Shown here in pieces: positions 55,725 to 63,470 of a stretch of DNA of 64,000 bases. A model generated the notes under the pieces. It saw only the letters and a program-made list of their open reading frames with translations. It had not been told where the DNA came from and did not search any database. Each line of letters starts with the position of its first letter. Position 1 is the stretch's first letter. The position numbers and the translations under genes are program-made. This stretch comes from Bacteroidota bacterium (GTDB lineage: Bacteria; Bacteroidota; Bacteroidia; AKYH767-A; 2013-40CM-41-45). The DNA is taken from positions 558,001 to 622,000 of the forward strand of contig JADKJP010000007.1 of NCBI GenBank assembly GCA_016720935.1. The letters are read 5' to 3'.

Positions 55725-55789
55725 TTGGTAGCACATTTGCATTTTTTCCAACACCACAAGCCAAATAAAAAATGCAAAAGAGCTACCAA
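55725..55789. repeat. Double-stem element 3
   Basis: Outer stem TTGGTAGC/GCTACCAA perfect, internal loop ACATTT/AAAAGA, inner stem GCATTTTTT/AAAAAATGC perfect, loop with ACCACAAGCC. GCCAACGCA precedes and AACGCAC follows outside. Confidence 0.88.
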
Positions 55790-55850
55790 TCTAACGCACA
55801 ACGACACTGCACTATGGACAGACATAACAAGACCGAAAAAAAACAACGAA

Positions 55851-55984
55851 CCGCTAACAGCACCTTGCCAAAAGTGGCGGTTTCGTGCTTCGTAGGACAG
55901 TTTTGTGGGTATATAAACTTTAGTGCTTCGATGAAAGTTTGTGCTGAAAATCGCCACCTTCGGCAAGCTGCAAACCGTTAGCGG
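55851..55984 (+). other. attC of cassette C4 (long type)
   Basis: R'' CCGCTAAC (55851-55858), R' GTTAGCGG (55977-55984). Arms CTTGCC...GTGGCG and CGCCAC...GGCAAG pair. Nearly identical ends and a similar centre to the C3 attC. Confidence 0.87.
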
Positions 55985-57125
55985 TGATTTTAGGGCGACC
56001 GTGCTAACTTGAAACATTAGAGCATTAAACGAACACATTAAACAGACATAAAATGAAACGACACTTGACAACTTTAACTATTACGCTTCTACTTGTAACT
56101 AATGTTTACAGCCAACAGACAAAAGAAGAACAATCTGTAGTGGACGAAGGCAAAAAACTTTACAAATCAGAAATGGCTTCATGGTATGGCACTGACGTTT
56201 TTCTTGCAAAATTTCCCGACAAGAGAGAAAGTATTGGTGGCTACTTTTCATATGCGGACGGAGAGGTTGAGAAGTGTTTGTTTTTTTCAAACGCAACAGC
56301 TCCAAAAGTTCTTGCAATAATTTCCTTTGACAGCACTTTCAATGTAAAGACAGCAAAAGTGGACAACACCGAAAGAGAGTTTACATCGTTTGAGAACGAC
56401 ATTTATACAATTCGTAAGACAGCGTTAGCTTTAATCAATAAAGACACTTTATTTAAAACCTACAAAAACACTAATCTAAATCTCATTCCTCTTATTGAAG
56501 GCGACAGCAAAAAGATTTTTGTATTAACTGGACCTGAACAAAACGGAGTAGTAATTTTTGGTAACGACTATTTAATAACATTTGATAAGAACAATGAAGT
56601 GAAAAGTAAAAAGCAACTTCATAAAAACATTATTGTTCAAGAGTATTCATCAAACGGAAAAATTGACGGAAATAAAGTTGTTGGAGGCATTCACACTCAT
56701 TTACCAGAAACGGGTAACTTAATGACATCAACGGACATTTGCACTTTGATGTTGTATGCAAAGTTTGCTGGTTGGGAAAGCTACTCAGTTGTCAGCGAGA
56801 AATATTATAACATATGGACTTGTGCAACAAACTCATTGGCTGTTGTTCCCAAAGACGTATTTGACAAAATAAATAAAGACCAAGAAAAAAGAAACAAGAA
56901 GAAGAACTAATCAGCAAACAAAATGGAGAGTGTAACTTTTTCAAACAACCTTTTGTGCGGACTTCTGACTGACGAGCTTCGGACAGAAAGAAAAACCACC
57001 GCTAACAAGGGGTTTGCGATAGCGGGGGTTCCGTGCTTCGCAGACACATTTGTGCAAGGTGGAAGTTCAGTTCTCCGAATGAAGTTTAGTGCTAAAACTC
57101 CCCGCCATCGCAAACCCCAGAAACG
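55978..57125 (+). mobile_element. Cassette C5: single secreted gene
   Basis: 1148 bp. Starts TTAGCGG; attC R'' CCGCTAAC. Ends at G57125, where the second IS91-like cassette begins. Confidence 0.77.
56053..56910 (+). CDS. Exported protein with JAMM-like HxH...S.D motif
   Basis: 285 residues. Signal peptide MKRHLTTLTITLLLVTNVYS. The middle is beta-rich. Near residue 213 it reads GGIHTHLPETGNLMTSTDIC, with histidines and a following Ser/Asp spaced somewhat like the JAB/JAMM metalloprotease motif (HxH...SxxD) but with a longer gap and S.D instead of SxxD. It ends in a Lys-rich tail. The family is not recognised and the metalloprotease idea is tentative. Confidence 0.6.
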   Translation: MKRHLTTLTITLLLVTNVYSQQTKEEQSVVDEGKKLYKSEMASWYGTDVFLAKFPDKRESIGGYFSYADGEVEKCLFFSNATAPKVLAIISFDSTFNVKTAKVDNTEREFTSFENDIYTIRKTALALINKDTLFKTYKNTNLNLIPLIEGDSKKIFVLTGPEQNGVVIFGNDYLITFDKNNEVKSKKQLHKNIIVQEYSSNGKIDGNKVVGGIHTHLPETGNLMTSTDICTLMLYAKFAGWESYSVVSEKYYNIWTCATNSLAVVPKDVFDKINKDQEKRNKKKN

Positions 57126-57131
57126 TTGAAC
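56999..57131 (+). other. attC of cassette C5 (long type)
   Basis: R'' CCGCTAAC (56999-57006); R' is GTTGAAC (57125-57131), supplied by the first bases of the next cassette. Arms GGGGTTTGCGAT/ATCGCAAACCCC pair perfectly over 12 bp. Confidence 0.85.
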
Positions 57132-57219
57132 TAAACCGCCTGTGGCGGTAGTCTTCCAAACGCTTAATTATTTTTTAGTTCCGAACTTAGTAGTATGTCT
57201 AATTTAAAAACATACTATC

Positions 57220-58052
57220 ATGAGCACATTACGGAACAACATGATTCAGCAGATGGAGTTGAAGGGCTTCAGTCCCCTGACCATTAAAGTTTACATTTTC
57301 CATCTTCTACAACTGAGCAAACATTTTAACACCTCGCCGGATTTACTTTCTGTGGAACAGATCCGGACGTATTTACATCAGACGGTCGCCGAAAAAATGC
57401 AGCAGGTCCTGGATGAACCAGATGGTGAGCGCCCTGAAGATTTTATATTGTGATGTGTTGCGAAGGCAGTGGGACCCACTTGATTTACCCCGTGCGCCAC
57501 GGGAGAAAAAACTGCCGGTAATTTTATCGAGAGATGAGGTCAGCAGGATTATTCAGGTGACGGAGAACATAAAACACCGTGCTGTGCTGATGCTCACCTA
57601 CTCGGCCGGATTGCGATTGCATGAGGTAAAGAGTTTAAAGCTCAGCGATATTGATTCCGCGCGCATGATGGTGCGTGTGGTGCAATCAAAAGGTGACAAA
57701 GACCGGTATACAATTTTATCACCCCTAGCATTGAAGATGCTCCGGGAGTATTGGAACCGTTACCGTCCGGGAGTCTGGCTTTTTGAAACGCGTCCCGGAA
57801 AAGCCATGGCTGACCGAACAGCACAATTGATTTTTAAACATTCGCTCCAGAAAGCCGGAATAAAAAAGGCGGCCAGCTTTCATACCCTGCGCCATAGTTT
57901 TGCCACGCACTTGATGGAACAGGGCGTTTCACTGCCAATCATTCAGCAATTGCTCGGACACAGCTCGCTGAAAACAACGAGTGGTTATTTGCATGTTCAG
58001 CAATACTCGGTGGATGCGGTAAAAAAGTCCGCTCGATACTCTTTCGCTTTAA
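57220..58052 (+). pseudogene. Cassette-borne tyrosine recombinase, frameshifted copy 2
   Basis: Same gene as at 42178. A six-A run at 57392-57397 (eight in copy 1) truncates the product at 57453. The catalytic domain continues in another frame and is intact where copy 1 is broken (VWLFETRPGKAMADRTAQLI). A sixth A at 58021-58026 then removes the stop after DAVK and fuses the frame into the transposase. Combining the two copies gives a full 277-aa enzyme. Confidence 0.8.
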
Positions 58053-58063
58053 TCCTGTGGGTC

Positions 58064-59254
58064 ATGGAATCTGTTCCAGTTCCTGCAGCCACTGTCGGAG
58101 AAGTGTTCTCTTTATTTGGAGAGCAGTACAGGCATGCGCACAAATTGCCGGTGCAACAACGTAAAACAATGTTTGCACTCCAGCAATGTCGTACCGCCGC
58201 ATTGGGCGGTCATGTAGACATCTGTAACAGCTGCGGTCACACACGGGTGTTTTACAATTCCTGTCGTAACAGGCATTGCCCCCGGTGTCAGGGATTAAAA
58301 AAGATCCAATGGGTTGACCGCCTCAGTTCACATCTATTACCGGTACGCTATTTTCATATTGTATTTACGCTTCCCTCCGAGCTCAACCGGCTGAGTCTGG
58401 TCAATCAGAAATGTGTGTACAATATCCTCTTTAAAGCCGCCTCGGAAAGTTTGCTCACCCTGGCAAAGGATCAAAAGTATCTGCATGCGCTCACCGGGAT
58501 GGTGGCCGTGCTGCACACCTGGGGACAGAATCTGATGGAGCATCCGCACCTGCATACACTCGTTCCCGCCGGTGGTTGGAGTGAAGTAGCGCAATCCTGG
58601 AAAGCTTCAAGGAAAAAGTTTTTTCTTCCGGTAAAGGTCATCTCTGCATTGTTTAAGGGTAAATTCCTTTCGCTGCTTAAAGCCGCATACCAGACCGGTG
58701 AGCTGAAATTTGAAGGGGAGATAAAACCCTTAAAACAAAAGGAAAGTTTTAAGCAACTGCTCAACACCCTATATCAAAAACCATGGGTTGTCTATGCGAA
58801 AAAACCGTTCAGGAACTCCGCGGCAATTGTGAATTACCTGGCACGGTACACCCATCGCGTGGCCATCGACAATAGCCGGATCCTGAGCGTAGAAGATGGA
58901 CAGGTGAGTTTTCGTTGGAAAGACTACAAAAATCAGGGAGCAAAAGGCACAATGAAGTTAAGCGGAGAAGAATTTATCCGTCGTTTCCTGCTGCATGTAC
59001 TTCCGAAAGGCTTTTGCAAAATCCGTTACTATGGAATTTTCGCATCGCGCATCCGAAAGACGATGCTACACCAATGCAAAAAAGCCACCGGGTTAATTCC
59101 TCCCAAATCCAAATTCGCGGGACTTGACTGGAAAGCCGTATTACTGCTGGCCTATACGATTGATGTATCCCATTGTCCTGTTTGTAAAAACGGAACGATG
59201 GAGTTGCACCGCACGTTTAAAAGTCTCCGTTCACCGCCAGGGCTCATCAGGTGA
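58064..59254 (+). CDS. IS91 family HUH transposase, intact copy
   Basis: 396 residues from the ATG at 58064. N-terminal zinc domain (CNSCGHTRVFYNSCRNRHCP, then RCQ), HUH motif within MEHPHLHTLVPAGG, conserved GRKKFFLPVKVIS-like segment, and the single catalytic Tyr block NYLARYTHRVAIDNSRI. A C-terminal CPVCKNGTMELHRT zinc pair ends the protein. IS91 elements move by rolling-circle replication. Reads as a fusion with the upstream frame only because of the extra A at 58021. Confidence 0.9.
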   Translation: MESVPVPAATVGEVFSLFGEQYRHAHKLPVQQRKTMFALQQCRTAALGGHVDICNSCGHTRVFYNSCRNRHCPRCQGLKKIQWVDRLSSHLLPVRYFHIVFTLPSELNRLSLVNQKCVYNILFKAASESLLTLAKDQKYLHALTGMVAVLHTWGQNLMEHPHLHTLVPAGGWSEVAQSWKASRKKFFLPVKVISALFKGKFLSLLKAAYQTGELKFEGEIKPLKQKESFKQLLNTLYQKPWVVYAKKPFRNSAAIVNYLARYTHRVAIDNSRILSVEDGQVSFRWKDYKNQGAKGTMKLSGEEFIRRFLLHVLPKGFCKIRYYGIFASRIRKTMLHQCKKATGLIPPKSKFAGLDWKAVLLLAYTIDVSHCPVCKNGTMELHRTFKSLRSPPGLIR

Positions 59255-59465
59255 ATCGTTCTTTGAACAAATTAATGATTATTCTATTGCGGCCGCGGCC
59301 GCAGAGGCTTGCCATGTGTTTTTCAAAACAAATAAAGCTTAAAGCAAGCCCATGCAAGCGAATAATTAATTAATTTACCCAAAATAAAATGTATTTTAAC
59401 ATATTTTCCCTTCATCTGAAACATTGAAAGTACATAGGGAATAAGGCTGCTACTCAGGCGGTTTC

Positions 59466-59557
59466 GTTCAACGAGATTCTATCCGCAATTAATCCAACGT
59501 CATTCTTTCAAATCAGGTATTTTGCTAAATTGCGGATAAAATCCTGAAATGTTATAA
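59466..59557 (+). other. attC of cassette C6 (about 92 bp)
   Basis: Same sequence as the C1 attC; R'' GTTCAAC (59466-59472), R' GTTATAA completed by the next cassette. Confidence 0.75.
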
Positions 59558-59728
59558 GCAAGCCTAAAGAACGACTGTGCAACCATCAAGCTGACACTAA
59601 AACAACCAGACTTTATACTTCCAAACTAACTTTCGGCCGACAAAATTCGGTTAACATTTTTGTAGCAATTCGACACAAAACCAACCTAAAGTATTTGAAT
59701 TAGAACCTACTAAAATAATTTAACAAAT

Positions 59729-59773
59729 AATAGTGGACGCCATTGTCCACTATTAAAATATTGCTTATCTTTG
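59729..59773 (+). promoter_or_regulatory. Rrf2 promoter with inverted-repeat operator
   Basis: Perfect 10-bp inverted repeat AATAGTGGAC / GTCCACTATT with a 6-bp spacer (59729-59754), followed by the -7 box TATCTTTG (59766-59773). The ATTG that would serve as -33 (59742-59745) lies inside the repeat, so a bound regulator would block the promoter. Confidence 0.75.
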
Positions 59774-59792
59774 CCTTATAAAATGACAACAG

Positions 59793-60227
59793 ATGTTTTC
59801 AAAAGCTTGTGAATATGGAATTAAGGCATCAATTTTTATTGCTCAACAATCACTCTTAGACAGAAAAGTGAATTTGAGAGAAATTGCTGAAGCTATTGAA
59901 TCACCAACAGCTTACACGTCAAAAATTCTACAAAAACTATCTAGACAAAAAATTATTAATACCGATAAGGGACCAACTGGTGGCTTTTCTATGGATAAAG
60001 TTAAATTAGAAAAAATAAAACTAAGTTCTATTATATGTGCTATTGACGGTGAAAATATTTATAATGATTGTGGATTAGGATTAAAAAAATGTAATGAAAA
60101 AATGCCTTGTCCGGTGCATAATCAATTTATAGTAATAAGAGAGGAACTGAAAAAAATGAGTGAAACGACAACCATTAAATCATTAACAATCGATTTCGAT
60201 AACGGATTAACTTTTTTAAAACGATAA
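59793..60227 (+). CDS. Rrf2 family transcriptional regulator, NsrR-like
   Basis: 144 residues. N-terminal winged HTH (MFSKACEYGIKASIFIAQQS, then VNLREIAEAIESPTAYTSKI). Three cysteines in NDCGLGLKKCNEKMPCPVH fit an Fe-S cluster site as in NsrR/IscR. With RIC, hemerythrin and cupin genes downstream, a nitric-oxide or redox response is likely. The inverted-repeat operator at 59729 suggests autoregulation. Confidence 0.87.
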   Translation: MFSKACEYGIKASIFIAQQSLLDRKVNLREIAEAIESPTAYTSKILQKLSRQKIINTDKGPTGGFSMDKVKLEKIKLSSIICAIDGENIYNDCGLGLKKCNEKMPCPVHNQFIVIREELKKMSETTTIKSLTIDFDNGLTFLKR

Positions 60228-60242
60228 TAAAATAATATAGAT

Positions 60243-60542
60243 ATGAAATCAAATGATAATCCAAAAATGACACGTCTTGATTTAGGAAATACATTCAAGG
60301 TATTGCAAGTAACCGGAAGTGCTGGAATGAATATGCCAGAACATGTAAGCACTAAAGAGGCTGTAATTATTATTCAAAAAGGCCAGGCTATTTTAAAACT
60401 GAAAGGAATTGACCATGTGTTAGAATTAAACAAATCTTTCGTTGTACCAGCAGGGCAAAAACACGAGTTACAAATAACTGAAGATTTTCAGGCCGTAGTA
60501 ATCATGGAAATAGAGTCTGAAATAAAATTTATAAACAATTAA
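60243..60542 (+). CDS. Cupin domain protein
   Basis: 99 residues, one small beta-barrel cupin: MPEHVSTKEAVIIIQKGQAI, then LNKSFVVPAGQKHELQI. The His/Glu pattern allows a metal site. Fifteen bp after the Rrf2 gene. Often found beside hemerythrin/RIC genes in Bacteroidota; molecular function unknown. Confidence 0.75.
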   Translation: MKSNDNPKMTRLDLGNTFKVLQVTGSAGMNMPEHVSTKEAVIIIQKGQAILKLKGIDHVLELNKSFVVPAGQKHELQITEDFQAVVIMEIESEIKFINN

Positions 60543-60554
60543 AAACATAAAAAA

Positions 60555-61269
60555 ATGAAAGAAAACCAAATTATTGGAGAGCTGGTAGCAAAAGACTACC
60601 GCACCGCATCGGTATTCAAAAATACAGCATTGACTTTTGTTGTCAAGGTAACAGAACTATTCAAGAGGCCTGTGATAAGAAAAACATTGATTCAAAAAGG
60701 TATTAGAAGATTTAGATACTTTAGTACAAACGAAAAGTGAGGCAACCACCGACTATCAATCGTGGCCACTTGATCTATTAGCGGATTATATTGAAAAGAA
60801 ACACCACCGCTACGTTCAAGATAAAACATTAGAAATACAGCCATATTTAGATAAAATATGCAGAGTTCATGGAGAACACCATCCCGAACTCTTTGAAATT
60901 AAGAATGAATTTAATGCTAGTGCAGGTGAACTAGCTGCTCACATGAAAAAAGAAGAGCTGATTTTATTTCCTTTCATAAGGAAAATGGTAAAAGTAAAAC
61001 AAGAAAATTCCAATGTAGAAGCCGCAAATTTCGGAACGGTTAAAAACCCAATACAGATGATGATGGATGAACACACAGTAGAAGGAAATCGCTTCAGGAG
61101 GATTGAAGAATTAAGCAATAATTATACGCCTCCTCAAGATGCCTGCAACACCTATCGTGTTTCGTTCGCCTTACTTAAAGAATTTGAGCAAGATCTGCAC
61201 CTGCATATACATTTGGAAAATAATATTCTCTTTCCAAAAGCTGTTGAAATTGAAAATGATTTAATATGA
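60555..61269 (+). pseudogene. ric: RIC/ScdA iron-sulfur cluster repair di-iron protein, two frameshifts
   Basis: Start ATG 60555 (MKENQIIGELVAKDYRTASV). Around 60623 one T is missing, moving the frame; the second frame then encodes the ScdA domain motif IDFCCQGNRTIQEACD. Around 60694-60698 one A is missing from a run, and the third frame continues as VLEDLDTL, HGEHHPELFEI, HMKKEELILFPFI, and DEHTVEG with hemerythrin-like His/Glu residues to 61269. Total about 238 codons, normal length. Both indels are homopolymer losses, so the gene may be intact in the organism. Repairs Fe-S centres after NO or peroxide damage. Confidence 0.85.
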
Positions 61270-61276
61270 AATTTGC

Positions 61277-62047
61277 ATGAAATATTATGAAACTTTAAGC
61301 GAAGCAGTAAATGACCTGATTAAACGAGGTTATACACATGATTTCAATGTTCATCTGGAGCAAGAATGCTTAGTATGCAATAGTTCTCTAACACAACTTT
61401 CTCCAGATGAATTTGAAATTGATGAAACCTATCGGTTTGAAGGAAATACTGACCCGGGAGATGAAATGATTTTATTCGCAATTTCCTCGACAAAGCACAA
61501 AATAAAAGGCACTTTATTAAATGCATACGGTATGTATTCAGATTCTGCCACAACAAAAATTATAGAAAAACTAGTAACACATATAAAAACTATGAAACCC
61601 ATAAAAAGAGAAGAATATCTAAAAGCATTGAGCAGAGAACACCATCACAGTTTATTACTCTGCTGGAAAATTAAAACCGGTTTTACTAAAGGTGTTTCAA
61701 TTACACGTATGAAATTATATATTGATTGGTTTTTTAAAAATCATTTACAGCCACATTTTGAATTAGAAGAGAAATATATTTTCCCTATACTAGGTAATGA
61801 AAATGTTCTAATCAAACAAGCTATCGAAGAACACAAAATAATTTCCCGTTTATTTTGCGATACTTCTCATATTGAAACTTCCATAAAGCAAATACAAGAA
61901 GATTTAGAAAAACACGTTCGATTTGAAGAAAGAGTTTTGTTTGATGAAATTCAAAAGGTTGCTTCTTCTGAAAATATGGAAGAGATCATAAAACTTCATA
62001 CAAACGAAAAATTCATTGAAAACACAACGGATGTATTTTGGGAATAA
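61277..62047 (+). CDS. Fusion of a small conserved domain with a hemerythrin domain
   Basis: 256 residues. Residues 1-108 (YETLSEAVNDLIKRGYTHDF... YRFEGNTDPGDEMILFAI... LNAYGMYSD) match a stand-alone Bacteroidota protein of about 100 residues. Residues 112-256, from an internal Met (MKPIKREEYLKALSREHHHS), form a hemerythrin HHE domain with HFELEEKYIFPIL, EEHKII and HVRFEERVLFDEI iron ligands. In relatives these are usually separate genes; the fusion may be real or due to a lost stop. Confidence 0.75.
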   Translation: MKYYETLSEAVNDLIKRGYTHDFNVHLEQECLVCNSSLTQLSPDEFEIDETYRFEGNTDPGDEMILFAISSTKHKIKGTLLNAYGMYSDSATTKIIEKLVTHIKTMKPIKREEYLKALSREHHHSLLLCWKIKTGFTKGVSITRMKLYIDWFFKNHLQPHFELEEKYIFPILGNENVLIKQAIEEHKIISRLFCDTSHIETSIKQIQEDLEKHVRFEERVLFDEIQKVASSENMEEIIKLHTNEKFIENTTDVFWE

Positions 62048-62049
62048 TC

Positions 62050-63287
62050 ATGAAAAGGAAAATAATTGTTATTGGAGGTGGGTTTGCAGGTATTGAGTTT
62101 ATAAAAAAATAGACGAGACACTGTTTGATGTTTTACTTATTGATAAAATCAATCATCATCAATTCCAACCCCTGTTTTATCAGGTAGCAACTTCTCAACT
62201 AGAACCAGCGAGTATTTCATTTCCACTTCGAAACATATTTAAAACAAAGAAAAATCTTCAAATCCGTTTAGCAGAAGTTCTATCTATTGATTCTGCTAAT
62301 AATAAAATAAAAACAACTATAGGCGAATTTTGCTATGACCTTCTTGTAATAGCTATTGGCTGCACAACGAACTTCTTTGGAAACGATGAACTAAAAAGTC
62401 ATGCTTTTACATTAAAAACCACTTACGATGCAATTAATATTCGAAATCATATACTCCAAACGTTTGAAAATATTATTTCAGCCGAAGCAGGTGAAAAGGA
62501 AGGTTTAATGAATCTTACAATTGTAGGAGCTGGACCGACTGGTGTGGAGTTAGCCGGTGCATTTGCTGAAATAAAAAAAAATATACTACCAAAAGATTAT
62601 CCTAATATTGACTTCACTCATTTTAAAATTAATCTCATTGAAGGAAGCAAAGACACCTTGAATAGCATGAGTTTGCTTGCCAAAAGAACTTCAAAAATAT
62701 ATCTTCAAAAGATGGGGGTGAATATTATTACCGAGACTTTTGTAAAAAGATATGATGGAAATTTTCTAGAGCTTAGTAATGGAAATATAATAAAATCAAA
62801 AACAGTTATTTGGGCAGCAGGTGTTATAGGTAATACAATTAAAGGGCTACCCGATTCCGTTCAAAAAGTTGGTAATAGAATTGATGTGAATCGAACAAAC
62901 TTGGTTAATGGAACCCAAAATATTTTTGCTCTTGGCGACATTGCATTTATGCAAACACCAAAGTACCCCAATGGTCATCCTCAAGTGGCTAATGTAGCAA
63001 TCAACCAAGCTAAATATTTGGCATATAATTTAAATAAAACTAAGACTAATGAATTTGAATATAATGATTTGGGATCAATGGCAACAATAGGCCGGAACAA
63101 GGCTGTAGTTGACTTGCCACATTTTAAATTTAAGGGTTATTTTGCGTGGTTAATTTGGATGTTTCTTCATCTTATGCTGATACTAAGTGTTAGAAATAAA
63201 CTTATTATTTTTATTAACTGGGTATGGGCTTATTTAACCAAAGACACATCGCTAAGACTGATCTTGAAACAAACAAAAAATTATTAA
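62050..63287 (+). pseudogene. ndh: Type II NADH dehydrogenase-like flavoprotein, one frameshift
   Basis: ATG at 62050: MKRKIIVIGGGFAGIEFIKK, the FAD dinucleotide fold, then a stop because a run at 62103-62109 has seven A instead of the eight needed. In the other frame the gene runs without stops from 62109 to 63287: NHHQFQPLFYQVATSQLEPA, AIGCTTNFFG, second nucleotide fold IVGAGPTGVELAGAFAEI, and NIFALGDIAF. C-terminal hydrophobic helix (YFAWLIWMFLHLMLILSV) for membrane association. About 413 codons. Possibly a sequencing artefact. Confidence 0.85.
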
Positions 63288-63335
63288 AATAGCTTGACGA
63301 ATTAGACACATTAACCTATGATAGCAAATAGGCCA

Positions 63336-63470
63336 GCTTATAACACGGGTTTGGCAAAAGTGGCGGTTCAGTGCTCCGCAGACACATTTGTGGTTAATCA
63401 AAGTTTGGTTCTCCGCATCAACATTTGTGGTGAAAATCGCCACCTTCGCCAAGCCCGAAAACGTTAGCGG
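63336..63470 (+). other. attC of cassette C7 (long type)
   Basis: R'' GCTTATAAC (63336-63344), R' GTTAGCGG (63463-63470). Arms GGTTTGGC...GTGGCG and CGCCAC...GCCAAGCC pair. Homologous to the C3, C4 and C5 attC sites. Confidence 0.87.

Larger units (their letters stand above)
53018..55977 (+). mobile_element. Cassette C4: His-rich protein, PepSY-like protein, two repeat membrane proteins
   Basis: 2960 bp. Starts TTAGCGG; its attC R'' is CCGCTAAC, the reverse complement of GTTAGCGG. Has its own promoter and an internal terminator. Confidence 0.75.
57126..59551 (+). mobile_element. Cassette C6: second copy of the IS91-like cassette
   Basis: 2426 bp. Matches C1 base for base except at five homopolymer runs (57392, 57780, 58021, 58619, 58715), which cancel in length. 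Terminal repeats at 57125-57142 and 59455-59472. Confidence 0.8.
59552..63463 (+). mobile_element. Cassette C7: Rrf2-regulated nitrosative-stress genes
   Basis: 3912 bp. Starts TTATAAGC; attC R'' is GCTTATAAC, the exact reverse complement of GTTATAAGC. The first 110 bp resemble the start of C3. Confidence 0.77.

Noticed and set aside
57413..59254. A 613-residue recombinase-transposase fusion protein
   Set aside because: The fusion depends on one extra A at 58021-58026 that removes the recombinase stop; the first copy has a normal stop there and separate genes, and the fusion would begin mid-way through the recombinase.
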